A stretch of 64,000 nucleotides of DNA from Fusibacter bizertensis (lineage in GTDB: Bacteria > Bacillota > Clostridia > Peptostreptococcales > Acidaminobacteraceae): the NCBI RefSeq assembly GCF_029914245.1, contig NZ_JARYZI010000004.1:300568-364567 (forward strand), in the 5' to 3' direction. The position numbers and the translations under genes were made by a program. Shown piece after piece: positions 25,575 through 34,518 of the stretch (position 1 is its first letter; each line of letters starts with the position of its first letter). A model generated the notes under the pieces. It was not told the DNA's origin. It saw only the letters and a program-made list of their open reading frames with translations, and searched no databases.

Positions 25575-27377
25575 CTATTTCTTCATCATTTTTCTATAAA
25601 GTGTCGCTCTACTAATTCCTAAGCTTTTAGCAGCTTTTTCAACACCTTCACCGCTACTACCATATACCTCTAAAGCAGCATGTATTGCTTTCTCTTCTAG
25701 CAGCGAAAGTGGCATCAACCAGTTATTTTGCGGTTGTTCAACAGGTTGAACTAGTTGCTGATCTAGTTGGTGATCTACAATTTGATCTTTAGTTTTATTC
25801 GCTGCCTTTTCATAAACAGCTGTAAATCGTTTTGGCAGATGCCAGAGTTCGAGGCGGTCGCCCTCACATACATTGATGGCATACTCCACTGCATTTTCAA
25901 GCTCCCTCACATTACCCGGCCATTCATGAAGTAACAAGGCATCTTTAAAAGCACCTGATATTTTGGGCAATGGTTTTAAAAGTTTTGTACACCACTTCGA
26001 GATCATATAATGCACCGTAAGCATTAGGTCATCTGATCTCTCTCTAAGGGGAGGAATATTAAGGGGGATTACATTTAATCTATAAAATAGATCCTGTCTA
26101 AAAGTACCCTCATTCACTTTTTCCTCAAGATTGGCATGCGTTGCAGCGATAACTCTAACATCTACATCTACACCGCCATTACCACCCAACCGTTCTATAC
26201 GTTTTTCTTGTAGCGCTCTTAAAAGTTTTACTTGTAAATGCAAAGGCATATCGCCTATTTCATCTAAAAATAATGTACCCTTATTAGCAAGCTGAAATTT
26301 ACCAGGCTTACCACCTTTTTTAGCACCTGTAAAGGCACCTTCTTCATAACCAAAAAGCTCACTTTCAAGAAGATGATCTGGTATCGCAGCACAATTAATT
26401 GCAACAAAAGGAAATGCCTGCCTTTGACTGCTATGGTGAATCGCCCTTGCAAACAGTTCTTTTCCAGTGCCACTCTCACCGAGAATCAGTACCGTAGATG
26501 CACTACTTGCTACCTTTTGTGCCAATGCCTTGACTTGGACCATAGACTTTGACTCACCTATGATTTGATCAAAACCGGTCGCAAGTGAATCCAATACCAT
26601 ATCATTGACAGTGCGCATCACTTCTTCCACCGTTTTAATAGTGATGATATAGCCTTTAATCGCGTGTTGTACTTTGATCAAAGAGACATCGAAGATGCCC
26701 TGCATCCCGCCCTTAAAAGTTTGAAAGTGGTTTTTACTATTTTCTTTTAACCTCAGTAGATGCGTTAACTCTCTTTCATATAAAAGTTCATCTAGATGCC
26801 CTATAGTTTCAAGACCAAAAGCGCGCTTAAACTTTCTATTCACTCGCAAAACAGTCCCCGTCTTATCACATGCAATCAAACTCGTATCTATACTTTCAAA
26901 AACGACCTCAAGCTCTTTAGCTAAAAGCTCAATCGCCTCATGACTTTCAAATTCTTTTAACTTAGAAGCAATTAGATCTGCCATTCGATCTAGAAAAGAC
27001 ATCAGATTTCCTTGGTTTTTTATCAGTGCTAATCTTTGATCTTCTTTAAAAGCAATCAGCCCTATTACACCAACATTCTCCCCATCAATACGAATAGGAC
27101 AACACACTTCAGCATGTTCTGTGCATTTATCTTTACAATCACAGTTAAGGCAAGCCTGATGTTCACCTGGATTTTCAATGATGAAGCCCATGCTCTCTCT
27201 CAGTGCATAACTAAAAGCCGAGTTTTCATTGACCTTTTCTCCAATGCTCTCTCGGTATCTCCCTGTGCCAGCAAGTCTAATCCGCTGATCATCAACTATA
27301 GTGACATCAATATTAACCACACTCGCAATTGCTTCACATATGAGTTGTACATTTGATATGATTTTGCTTAATGCCAC
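25575..27377 (-). CDS. sigma-54-dependent activator, candidate CdsR-type regulator
   Basis: A 600-residue enhancer-binding protein. The N-terminal sensor (1-150) contains a cysteine cluster, CLNCDCKDKC then EVCCP (about residues 78-96), able to hold a metal or Fe-S cluster. A PAS-like domain follows (160-250). The AAA+ core has Walker A LGESGTGKELFAR, the sigma-54 contact loop EEGAFTGAKKGG and LFLDEIGDMP. A Fis-type helix-turn-helix ends the protein (EKAAKSLGISRATLYRKM). With GAFTGA intact it must act on sigma-54 promoters. The only clear one in the window is that of cdsB, 5 kb away, resembling the CdsR-CdsB pairing described in Clostridioides difficile; this link is inference. Confidence 0.88.
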   Translation of the reverse strand: MALSKIISNVQLICEAIASVVNIDVTIVDDQRIRLAGTGRYRESIGEKVNENSAFSYALRESMGFIIENPGEHQACLNCDCKDKCTEHAEVCCPIRIDGENVGVIGLIAFKEDQRLALIKNQGNLMSFLDRMADLIASKLKEFESHEAIELLAKELEVVFESIDTSLIACDKTGTVLRVNRKFKRAFGLETIGHLDELLYERELTHLLRLKENSKNHFQTFKGGMQGIFDVSLIKVQHAIKGYIITIKTVEEVMRTVNDMVLDSLATGFDQIIGESKSMVQVKALAQKVASSASTVLILGESGTGKELFARAIHHSSQRQAFPFVAINCAAIPDHLLESELFGYEEGAFTGAKKGGKPGKFQLANKGTLFLDEIGDMPLHLQVKLLRALQEKRIERLGGNGGVDVDVRVIAATHANLEEKVNEGTFRQDLFYRLNVIPLNIPPLRERSDDLMLTVHYMISKWCTKLLKPLPKISGAFKDALLLHEWPGNVRELENAVEYAINVCEGDRLELWHLPKRFTAVYEKAANKTKDQIVDHQLDQQLVQPVEQPQNNWLMPLSLLEEKAIHAALEVYGSSGEGVEKAAKSLGISRATLYRKMMKK

Positions 27378-27400
27378 CTTAACCTCCAGTGTAAGTAAAC

Positions 27401-28615
27401 TTATATCTTATACATCAGATTGACCGTTTCACGCGCCCAGCTCACAGCGTCTACATAGGCATCAAACAACTGATCTTCATCTAGTTTCATCCGTTTTGTC
27501 AGTTCCTCAGTAATATCCCATTCACCTTTTTCATATGCACTCACCAGCTGAAAGATTGGCATAAGTACACCTTTATGCTTGATTAATGAATCTTTAATCG
27601 AGTTTGGCAAAGAGATATCCATTAAGGCTTCTTCCATGTTTTGATCGAGCATTGCATCTATCGTGCTAAAAAGACCCATCATAGATGCTTCGTGCTTAAT
27701 GTTTCTCATGCCACTTTGTATGGCAATCGTTTCAGCAAACTTGGTCCGAATCAAAGACATATTCATCAACTCTTTTGGTTTATGATCACCAAGTTCTTGA
27801 ATCATCAATATATTAATCCATCTCTCAATTTCTTTCAGACCCATATAGGTTAAAGCGCGTTTAATAGAATAAACCAAATCATCTCCTGCTCTTGAGCTTA
27901 TCACACGCATCACACGATAGGCTAGATTCACATCTTTTTCAATGATCTCTGCAAGTACTTGATAAGAAGGTTCGTCTTTCTTGAGTTCATTTATAATACG
28001 GCTATATTGTGCCTTTGTTGTTGCCTTTGAGCTTGGTTTTCCAATAATTGAAGGCTTACTAAAAAAGTATCCTTGAAATAAAGTAAAACCCATCTCCTTG
28101 GCCTGAATAAATTCCACTTCAGTTTCAATCTTCTCTGCAAGTAGTATTTTCCCGTTTTTAAGCGCTTTTATCACTGTTGATTCAAGCGTAGAAAGTGGTG
28201 TTGCCATTAGGTCGTATTTTATGATATCTGCAAAAGGTACCAGTGGATAATCATCATAACTCTCCACAAAGTCATCAAGTGCAATTCGATAACCTTTAAA
28301 TTTCAAACTTTTTATACGTTCTATTAGTTGTTCATCAACTTCAACATCTTCTAACACTTCAATTATCAGACGATGACTTTCAATTAATTCAGGTAGATCA
28401 GAATTGATAAACTCCGCATCAAAATTGATAAATGCGCGTTTATCATCTACAATTTGATCGATTCCAGATTCAAAAAGACCACCTATCACACTAGCAGTTG
28501 CATGTGATGAAGATATGCCATCAAATCCTTTTGAATCACTCCCCGCCCTAAATAGAAGCTCGTATCCAAAAACCTCCATTTTTCTGTTAAAGATTGGCTG
28601 TCTAGCAATAAACAT
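27401..28615 (-). CDS. degenerate EAL plus HDOD signalling protein (YuxH type)
   Basis: A 404-residue protein. The N-terminal EAL-like domain starts FIARQPIFNRKMEVFGYELL; the EAL triplet reads ELL, while IALDDF, LAEKIET and FQGYFFSKP keep only part of the catalytic pattern, so it probably binds rather than hydrolyses cyclic-di-GMP. The C-terminal HDOD domain (about 200-400) lacks catalytic His/Asp pairs, as usual for HDOD. YuxH proteins are regulators in c-di-GMP signalling. The start follows AGGAGCATATCA. It is followed on the same strand after 24 bp by the sigma-54 activator, so the two may form an operon. Confidence 0.85.
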   Translation of the reverse strand: MFIARQPIFNRKMEVFGYELLFRAGSDSKGFDGISSSHATASVIGGLFESGIDQIVDDKRAFINFDAEFINSDLPELIESHRLIIEVLEDVEVDEQLIERIKSLKFKGYRIALDDFVESYDDYPLVPFADIIKYDLMATPLSTLESTVIKALKNGKILLAEKIETEVEFIQAKEMGFTLFQGYFFSKPSIIGKPSSKATTKAQYSRIINELKKDEPSYQVLAEIIEKDVNLAYRVMRVISSRAGDDLVYSIKRALTYMGLKEIERWINILMIQELGDHKPKELMNMSLIRTKFAETIAIQSGMRNIKHEASMMGLFSTIDAMLDQNMEEALMDISLPNSIKDSLIKHKGVLMPIFQLVSAYEKGEWDITEELTKRMKLDEDQLFDAYVDAVSWARETVNLMYKI

Positions 28616-28704
28616 TGATATGCTCCTTAGGATGTTTTTATGTATTATATACCAATCATATCATGCTAATAATCACTGTGCTATAGAGAAAAGAATCAAA
28701 ATTA

Positions 28705-28762
28705 AAAAAAAGACCAACAGACGCTACAATATTCTCATTGTACTAAGTCTTTTGGTCTTTAT
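28705..28762 (-). terminator. terminator of the DUF1858-hemerythrin operon
   Basis: AAAGACCAA (about 28709-28717) pairs with TTGGTCTTT (about 28752-28760), with an inner TACAAT/ATTGTA stem. On the minus strand at least seven T follow. Confidence 0.85.
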
Positions 28763-28792
28763 TATTTGGTCGATACTAATACATCTTCTTAG

Positions 28793-29350
28793 CTAAGCAA
28801 CATATTTGCTTTCAAGTAATGCTAATACCTTCATATATTTTTCTTGAATGCCTTTTTCTAATTGTTCATTTTCAAATGCTTCACTTCTTAAGTCAACAGC
28901 TTCAAGTACTTCTTTAGAGAGCGTCCGTTCAGCAAAAGGATAAACCACTTGATCTTCCTTATCTATATGTCTATGCAGTAAATGCGTATAGCCTATTGCA
29001 TTGCCAATAACATCTAATACAGCTTCTCTATCTCCACTTTTATGCGCACTTAGTGCATCTTCAAGTCCTTTTATATAAAGTCTACCTAAGTCATGTTCAA
29101 CGAGCATACCATGAGTTACTAACTTTTCTGCTGCTGGTCCAGCGTGTTTCACCATTTCATCAAATAGAAATTCCTCTTCTTTGCCGTGATGATGTCCATC
29201 TGCATATACCCTCACAAAATCTATCATACCTGCAAAATCTTCATAGTCAACTTCACCAGTCTCAATCGCTTTAAAAGATGCTTTTCGTAAAACAGTCAGC
29301 ATTCTTTTGATCAATTTGTGCTCTGATACCATTAAATCTATGCTCTTCAT
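28793..29350 (-). CDS. hemerythrin domain protein
   Basis: A 185-residue four-helix protein of the hemerythrin cation-binding family. Iron ligands can be seen as MVSEHKLIKRML, DGHHHGKEEEFLFDEM, GMLVEHDLGRLY and LLHRHIDKEDQVVYPFAE. These resemble the C-terminal domain of RIC/YtfE/ScdA di-iron proteins that repair Fe-S clusters after nitric oxide or oxygen damage. The start at 29350 follows GAGGAGGACTGC and overlaps the previous gene by 4 bp. DUF1858, a module fused to hemerythrin in some of these proteins, is encoded separately two genes upstream, so the operon may provide a split version. Confidence 0.88.
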   Translation of the reverse strand: MKSIDLMVSEHKLIKRMLTVLRKASFKAIETGEVDYEDFAGMIDFVRVYADGHHHGKEEEFLFDEMVKHAGPAAEKLVTHGMLVEHDLGRLYIKGLEDALSAHKSGDREAVLDVIGNAIGYTHLLHRHIDKEDQVVYPFAERTLSKEVLEAVDLRSEAFENEQLEKGIQEKYMKVLALLESKYVA

Positions 29351-29988
29351 GCAGTCCTCCTCGATAGTTTGTACGCTTGATGATCCATACAAAGAAGTTC
29401 ATAATCTGATGTTATAAACCCATCAAGCCACTTCTCCCTTAGCTGATTATACACATTTATATCTCCACCTACTGCATGCCAAAATTCAGTATGCAGACAA
29501 ATACGTTTTTCCCAAGAAATAAAATTTTCTTCAGATGCTGTAGGCTGGTTCACTCTGTCACACGGCATCCCCTCAAGAAGATAATCATAGATTCCTTTGA
29601 ACATCTCTTGAGGTGTTCTAAGATTTCCTTTATATGATTTGTATGCCTTAACACCATTTGAACGGTATAAAGCTTCTAAAGTTGAGAAATCAATCCACTG
29701 ATTCTCCAAGCCTTTTGTAATCGCACCAGCCATCCTATATTCTAAGCTTTGTATTTTTAGTTGTAACCAGCCATGTATATTATCTGTTTCAATTACATCT
29801 GCTAGATCAGCCACCACCGGTGAACCGAATTGTGCTTCTAGATTTTGTTTTAAAAGCGCTAAATCACTGGCATTATATTCATAACTTACTTGATTGTTCA
29901 TTTGATTGTAGATTTCATCTAACAATTCTTCATGCCACTTTACTTTATCGTATAGCCAATAATGAATTGGCCCTAAAAATGCACTCAT
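29347..29988 (-). CDS. unknown protein of the DUF1858-hemerythrin operon
   Basis: A 213-residue soluble, largely helical protein I cannot assign to a family. It begins MSAFLGPIHYWLYDKVKWHE and has a C-terminal stretch ICLHTEFWHAVGGDINVYNQ followed by LLCMDHQAYKL, with His and Cys residues that could bind a metal or haem. The gene starts 12 bp beyond the DUF1858 stop and its end overlaps the hemerythrin start by 4 bp, so the three genes are translated together. The context suggests a role with iron-centre protection or redox sensing. Confidence 0.6.
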   Translation of the reverse strand: MSAFLGPIHYWLYDKVKWHEELLDEIYNQMNNQVSYEYNASDLALLKQNLEAQFGSPVVADLADVIETDNIHGWLQLKIQSLEYRMAGAITKGLENQWIDFSTLEALYRSNGVKAYKSYKGNLRTPQEMFKGIYDYLLEGMPCDRVNQPTASEENFISWEKRICLHTEFWHAVGGDINVYNQLREKWLDGFITSDYELLCMDHQAYKLSRRTA

Positions 29989-29999
29989 CTCTTCACCTA

Positions 30000-30188
30000 C
30001 TAAGCCTTATTATTTAATGCTGTCATTAAAGTGTCTATGTTTAAACCATGTACCAAACATGCCTCTTCAAGTGTTTCTGCTTGTGCCGAAGGACATCCCA
30101 CACATCCCATACCAAAACTAAAAAGCACCTCTACTGCTGCTGGGTTGTTTCTAACTACACTGCCGATCGTCATCTCTTTCGTAATCAT
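30000..30188 (-). CDS. DUF1858 domain protein (ScdA N-terminal-like)
   Basis: A 62-residue single-domain protein: MITKEMTIGSVVRNNPAAVE, then FSFGMGCVGCPSAQAETLEE with a CxxC pair typical of DUF1858. The domain forms the N-terminus of some RIC/ScdA proteins and occurs alone in anaerobes; it probably carries a redox-active or metal-binding CxxC. The start follows AAGGAGATAAATA. First gene of the operon with the unknown gene and hemerythrin. The terminator of the upstream GGDEF/HD-GYP gene lies between 30231 and 30273, so its own promoter must be close to the gene or transcription must read through. Confidence 0.88.
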   Translation of the reverse strand: MITKEMTIGSVVRNNPAAVEVLFSFGMGCVGCPSAQAETLEEACLVHGLNIDTLMTALNNKA

Positions 30189-30228
30189 TATTTATCTCCT
30201 TGTTTTTAAAATTATTAAAGATTTAACT

Positions 30229-30275
30229 AAAAAAACCTGCTAAATCATATCTTCTAATATGACTATAGCAGGTTG
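30229..30275 (-). terminator. terminator after the PAS-GGDEF-HD-GYP gene
   Basis: AACCTGCTA (about 30234-30242) pairs with TAGCAGGTT (about 30265-30274), with inner CATAT/ATATG pairs; on the minus strand seven T follow. Confidence 0.8.
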
Positions 30276-30308
30276 AAAAATCAATTTCCGTTACATATGT
30301 TACGTTTC

Positions 30309-32144
30309 TTATATTTCATCAAAACTATCAATATGGTTTAAAAACACTGATACGATTTCAGGATCAAACTGAGATCCTGCGCATCTTTTAAGTTCAGCAT
30401 GTGCTTCATCTTTTGGCATTGCCTTACGGTATGCTCTATCACTGGTCATCGCATCATAGGCATCCGTAATCGCGATAATTCTTGCCAAATAAGGGATTTC
30501 ATCTCCTTTTAGCCCTCTTGGATAACCACTTCCATCCCATGCCTCATGATGACACAGCACATATTCTGCCATCTCACTTAGTTCATTAACTGAACTAAGT
30601 ATTCTATATCCGATCTCTGGATGCTTCTTAATTTCAAGGTATTCCTCAGTTGTAAGACGCTCTTCTTTATTAAGGATTCGCTCTTCAATTGCGATCTTTC
30701 CAACGTCATGTAGAAGTCCCATGCTTTTAAGCTCATTTAACTCACGATTTGAAACGCCTAAGCAAACACCCAGTTGGTAACTTAGAACACCCACTCTACG
30801 GCTGTGCTCTTCTTCTCTTTTGTTCTTTTCATGTAGTGTATTTACAATTGCGTAAACAGCCTTACCTCGAACAGAGGGTGCCTCCATCAGTTTACTTCTG
30901 TTCATGTTATCTTCAGCAGTTCTCAAAAGTATTCTTTCAGAAGTTTCAGTTTGTTTGAGTTCTGACCAACCTACTGAGATTGAGATTTCAACTTCACCTA
31001 AACTTATATCAGAACAATTCGCTTTAATTTTATCTGCAATTTGTTCAATCTGTCTCCCATTAGAACGTGTTACCAACACACCAAACTCATCACTACCAAG
31101 CCTTGCAGCGATTTCATCAGAAGTAACCGCTGCCTTTATCCGGTTTGCTGTCTCTACGAGCACCATGTCACCTACAACATGACCAAATGCATCATTGATC
31201 AACTTCAGACCATTGATGTCAATCATTATAAAACCATCTGGGTATTCTTTGTCTTTATATAGTTTTGTCAATTGTTGATCAAAATAATTCCTGTTATAAA
31301 GGTCTGTGAGATAGTCGTGGGTGCTTATATGCGCTAAATGTTTCTCCTTGCTTTTTCTTTCAGAAATATCAGCATAGATTGCATAACCTCCAACGATATG
31401 GTTATCAATAACCATTGGTACACCTTGAATAGACACTTCGCGTGGAGAGCCATCCCTGTTATATCTTACCCCTTCAGTGATGACATGATTACCATCAAAT
31501 ATTTGAGCAGTCAAAACTTCTGCATCATCGCGATGATCCGAGCTAGAGACAAAACAATCTAGATTTTTACCTAACATTTCATTGAGACTATAACCAAAAA
31601 AGGATTCAAAATGCTTATTACAGTCCATCACATTATGCACATGATCAAACATCGCAATCGCATCATGTGAATTTCTAAAGAGAGCTTCAAAATTCAATTT
31701 TTGCTTTGTGACTTCCTGTTCCATCGCGACAAGTTGACCAAAAGAAGCTTCAAGTTCTTCATTAAGGGCTTGAAGCTCTTCTTTATCTTCATGAATTTCT
31801 TTCATCATGCTATAGGTTTTATCAAGTATAGAATTAAGCTTAGTAACAAGCACTTTTAACATGGATTTTTTGGAAAGCGTCAGATAAAAATCGGGATTTT
31901 TATCAAAATCTATCTGCTCAACTTGATCTTCTATTTCTACCAGTGGCTGATTGATGTATTTATTTTGAAAGAATATAATCAACAAAAACGACCCAATCAA
32001 TGTTACAGCTAAAAGGATGCCTTTGACTAAGTCATCATGCTCCAAAACTTTAGCAGTATCTATAAATTGGATCGCTATCATCGCACCTAAAAGTACAATC
32101 AATGTTGTTAAAACTTCATTCATATGTTTCATGATTTTTTTCAC
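30309..32144 (-). CDS. membrane PAS-GGDEF-HD-GYP cyclic-di-GMP signalling protein
   Basis: A 611-residue protein with two N-terminal membrane helices (about 10-65), a coiled coil, a PAS domain (about 145-265), GGDEF (about 275-430) and HD-GYP (about 440-610). The GGDEF signature reads GSDEF and the upstream RxxD inhibitory site is not evident, so cyclase activity is doubtful. The HD-GYP part keeps LLHDVGKIAI, HHEAWDGSGYP and ITDAYDAMTSDRAY, the residues of an active cyclic-di-GMP phosphodiesterase. Start is uncertain: GTG 32144 after GGTGG is preferred over longer frames to 32210. It is a stand-alone unit with its own terminator. Confidence 0.88.
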   Translation of the reverse strand: MKKIMKHMNEVLTTLIVLLGAMIAIQFIDTAKVLEHDDLVKGILLAVTLIGSFLLIIFFQNKYINQPLVEIEDQVEQIDFDKNPDFYLTLSKKSMLKVLVTKLNSILDKTYSMMKEIHEDKEELQALNEELEASFGQLVAMEQEVTKQKLNFEALFRNSHDAIAMFDHVHNVMDCNKHFESFFGYSLNEMLGKNLDCFVSSSDHRDDAEVLTAQIFDGNHVITEGVRYNRDGSPREVSIQGVPMVIDNHIVGGYAIYADISERKSKEKHLAHISTHDYLTDLYNRNYFDQQLTKLYKDKEYPDGFIMIDINGLKLINDAFGHVVGDMVLVETANRIKAAVTSDEIAARLGSDEFGVLVTRSNGRQIEQIADKIKANCSDISLGEVEISISVGWSELKQTETSERILLRTAEDNMNRSKLMEAPSVRGKAVYAIVNTLHEKNKREEEHSRRVGVLSYQLGVCLGVSNRELNELKSMGLLHDVGKIAIEERILNKEERLTTEEYLEIKKHPEIGYRILSSVNELSEMAEYVLCHHEAWDGSGYPRGLKGDEIPYLARIIAITDAYDAMTSDRAYRKAMPKDEAHAELKRCAGSQFDPEIVSVFLNHIDSFDEI

Positions 32145-32268
32145 GTATGCCACCATCTCAATTATAATTTTAGTATTTATTTTATTATAACTTATATGAT
32201 AGCAGCCCACAAACCATTTCTTGCATTATCGTAATATACCTAATTTTTTTTATATTTCTCAACTTCCA

Positions 32269-33090
32269 CTAAATCTCAAAAAGCCAGTCAAAAGCAGCTG
32301 GGAAGCGTCTTGCCCATGCAGTTTCAAAATGGTTTGCGCCTTCTTCGATAACGAGTTTCACATCATCTCTTGGCACACCTAAATCAAGTAGCTGTTTCTC
32401 TATTGCAAGAGAACCATCCACATAAAGTTTATTAAAATCTTTGACGTTTTGATTACTTGTTTCTTCAGTACCTATATCTAAGTACCAGCGTGTGCGATAA
32501 TTTTTATCAATTTTGTTTAAATGGGAGGTTAGCGCACGATCAGCAAACCAAGCTGCTGTTGAAAATGCACCGATTTTTCCGAAAATCTCTGGATACTGAG
32601 CGCCGAGATAAAGAGAAATAAAACCTCCCATTGAACTGCCCGCTACACCTGTGTGATCACGATCAGGTATTGTTCTATAATTATCATCTATATAAGGTTT
32701 AAGCGTGTCTACTAAAAATTCACCATAGCGAACACCTTCACCACCTATGTCTCTTGTAAATTCTCCAAGTTCTTTGAGTTCATTGGCACGTTCAGAAATC
32801 CATGGAGAATATTCATCAAGTCTTTCAAGACCTGGCGCATTATCTATCCCCACGATGATGATCCCCTTAAAATCTTTTTCCTTCATAGCTTTTTCAACTG
32901 CTGTGTGTACGTCCCAAATCTCACCATATGCTGCTGTTTGCTTATCAAATAGATTTTGCGCATCATGCATGTATAAAACTGGGAAACGCCGTGTAGGTTC
33001 GCTTTCATAATTTGATGGTGTCCATACCCTAATGTTTCTAGTTTTCGATAGCTGGGGCATGTCCATAGTAAAGATTTCAGGTGTATGCAT
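32269..33090 (-). CDS. esterase family alpha/beta hydrolase (Fes/esterase D type)
   Basis: A 273-residue cytoplasmic protein of the putative esterase family. Features are RVWTPSNYE, FPVLYMHDAQNLFD, the nucleophile elbow GVAGSSMGGFISLYLG (Ser near residue 140) and the catalytic His in EEGANHFETAWARRF near the end. Relatives hydrolyse esters of sugars or siderophores, but no such genes are adjacent. The start at 33090 follows CGAGGAGGAAAT. It begins 32 bp beyond lpdA on the same strand and may be the last gene of the PDH operon. Why an esterase would go with PDH is unclear. Confidence 0.8.
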   Translation of the reverse strand: MHTPEIFTMDMPQLSKTRNIRVWTPSNYESEPTRRFPVLYMHDAQNLFDKQTAAYGEIWDVHTAVEKAMKEKDFKGIIIVGIDNAPGLERLDEYSPWISERANELKELGEFTRDIGGEGVRYGEFLVDTLKPYIDDNYRTIPDRDHTGVAGSSMGGFISLYLGAQYPEIFGKIGAFSTAAWFADRALTSHLNKIDKNYRTRWYLDIGTEETSNQNVKDFNKLYVDGSLAIEKQLLDLGVPRDDVKLVIEEGANHFETAWARRFPAAFDWLFEI

Positions 33091-33122
33091 ATTTCCTCCT
33101 CGTTTTATGAACACAATTTATA

Positions 33123-34508
33123 CTAGCGTTTGATAATGTGGATCGGTTTATCAACTGCGCCATGCGCTGCTTCCATAACGATCTCTGATAAAGTTGGATG
33201 TGGATGAACTGTTTTTGCAATATCGTAAATTGTGCCCTCAAGTTCCATAGATACAGCAGCTTCTGCAATCATATCTGTGGCATGTGAGGCAACGATGTGA
33301 ACGCCAATCACTTCTCCATATTTTTTATCATGAACAATTTTGACAAAACCAGTTGTTTCCCCTTCTGCTACAGCTTTGCCGTTAGCACTTAGAGGGAACA
33401 TACTTGTTCCTACATCATAACCCGCTTCTATCGCAGCTTCCTCAGAATAACCAATAACGCCTACCTCCGGGAAACTGTAGATGCATGAAGGAACTTTGTG
33501 ATAGTTAATTGAAGTCTTGTCACCGTGTATCGCTTCTGCTGCAACGATTCCCTCAGCAGAGGCTACATGTGCCAGCATCATTTTACCACACATATCACCT
33601 ATTGCATATACACCTTTTACGTTGGTTTGCATGTGTTCATCTACAACGACACCTCTTTTATCAACCTTAATACCAAGCGGTTCAAACCCTTTAAGATTAG
33701 GTGTTCTACCGAGGCTTGCAAGGATGATATCAGAAGTCACTGAAAGTTCTTTACCTTCATGTGTATAATGAACCGTTCCATTATCAACACGAGAAATACT
33801 TGAGTTTGTTACAATTTCAACGCCCGTATCTGTTAAATGTCTTTGTATCGTGGTACGTACATCAGCGTCAAGATTTTTAAGAATTGTATCGGAACGCTGC
33901 AAAATTGTTACTTTTGTACCTAAACTGTTAAATAACGTCGCAAACTCAATCGCTATAACACCACCACCAAGAATCGTAATTGAATTGGGTTGTTTAGGTA
34001 GTTTTATCGCTCCAGTACTATCGATAACATATCCTGCTGTGACAGCATCATCTATCCCCGGTATAGAAGGAATCAAGACAGAAGAACCCGTCGCTAAAAT
34101 CAAATTCTTTGCACTTAGGGTTTCTTCACCAACCACAACAGTATGCGCATCAGTTGCATGACCATATCCTTTAAACACATCGATCTTGTTGTATTTAACG
34201 AGTTGCTCGACACCGCCCACGATCTTATTAACAACTGTATCTTTACGTTTCATTAAATTATCCCAATTGATTTTTACATCTGACAAATTCTCTATATCTA
34301 TACCAAAACTCTCAGAAATCATCAAATCCTGATACAGCTTAGCACTTCTGAGCAATGTTTTAGTAGGAATACAACCATAATTTAGGCATACACCTCCTAT
34401 ACGATCTCCTTCGATTAGCGCAACCTTTGAGCCGAGCTGCGAAGCTTTAATCGCAGCAACATAGCCTCCTGGTCCGCCTCCTACGACGATCACATCATAC
34501 GTTTTCAT
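33123..34508 (-). CDS. lpdA: dihydrolipoyl dehydrogenase (E3)
   Basis: A 461-residue FAD flavoprotein that re-oxidises dihydrolipoamide with NAD+. It shows the FAD motif VVGGGPGGYVAAIKA at the N-terminus, the redox disulfide GGVCLNYGCIPTKTLL (about residues 39-54), the NAD motif ITILGGGVIAIEFA, the second FAD motif GVYAIGDMCGKMMLAH and the catalytic His-Glu pair in VHPHPTLSEIVMEAAHG. It lacks a fused lipoyl domain. It follows pdhC by 10 bp in the PDH operon, so it is the dedicated E3. Confidence 0.95.
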   Translation of the reverse strand: MKTYDVIVVGGGPGGYVAAIKASQLGSKVALIEGDRIGGVCLNYGCIPTKTLLRSAKLYQDLMISESFGIDIENLSDVKINWDNLMKRKDTVVNKIVGGVEQLVKYNKIDVFKGYGHATDAHTVVVGEETLSAKNLILATGSSVLIPSIPGIDDAVTAGYVIDSTGAIKLPKQPNSITILGGGVIAIEFATLFNSLGTKVTILQRSDTILKNLDADVRTTIQRHLTDTGVEIVTNSSISRVDNGTVHYTHEGKELSVTSDIILASLGRTPNLKGFEPLGIKVDKRGVVVDEHMQTNVKGVYAIGDMCGKMMLAHVASAEGIVAAEAIHGDKTSINYHKVPSCIYSFPEVGVIGYSEEAAIEAGYDVGTSMFPLSANGKAVAEGETTGFVKIVHDKKYGEVIGVHIVASHATDMIAEAAVSMELEGTIYDIAKTVHPHPTLSEIVMEAAHGAVDKPIHIIKR

Positions 34509-34518
34509 AAGTTGCCTC

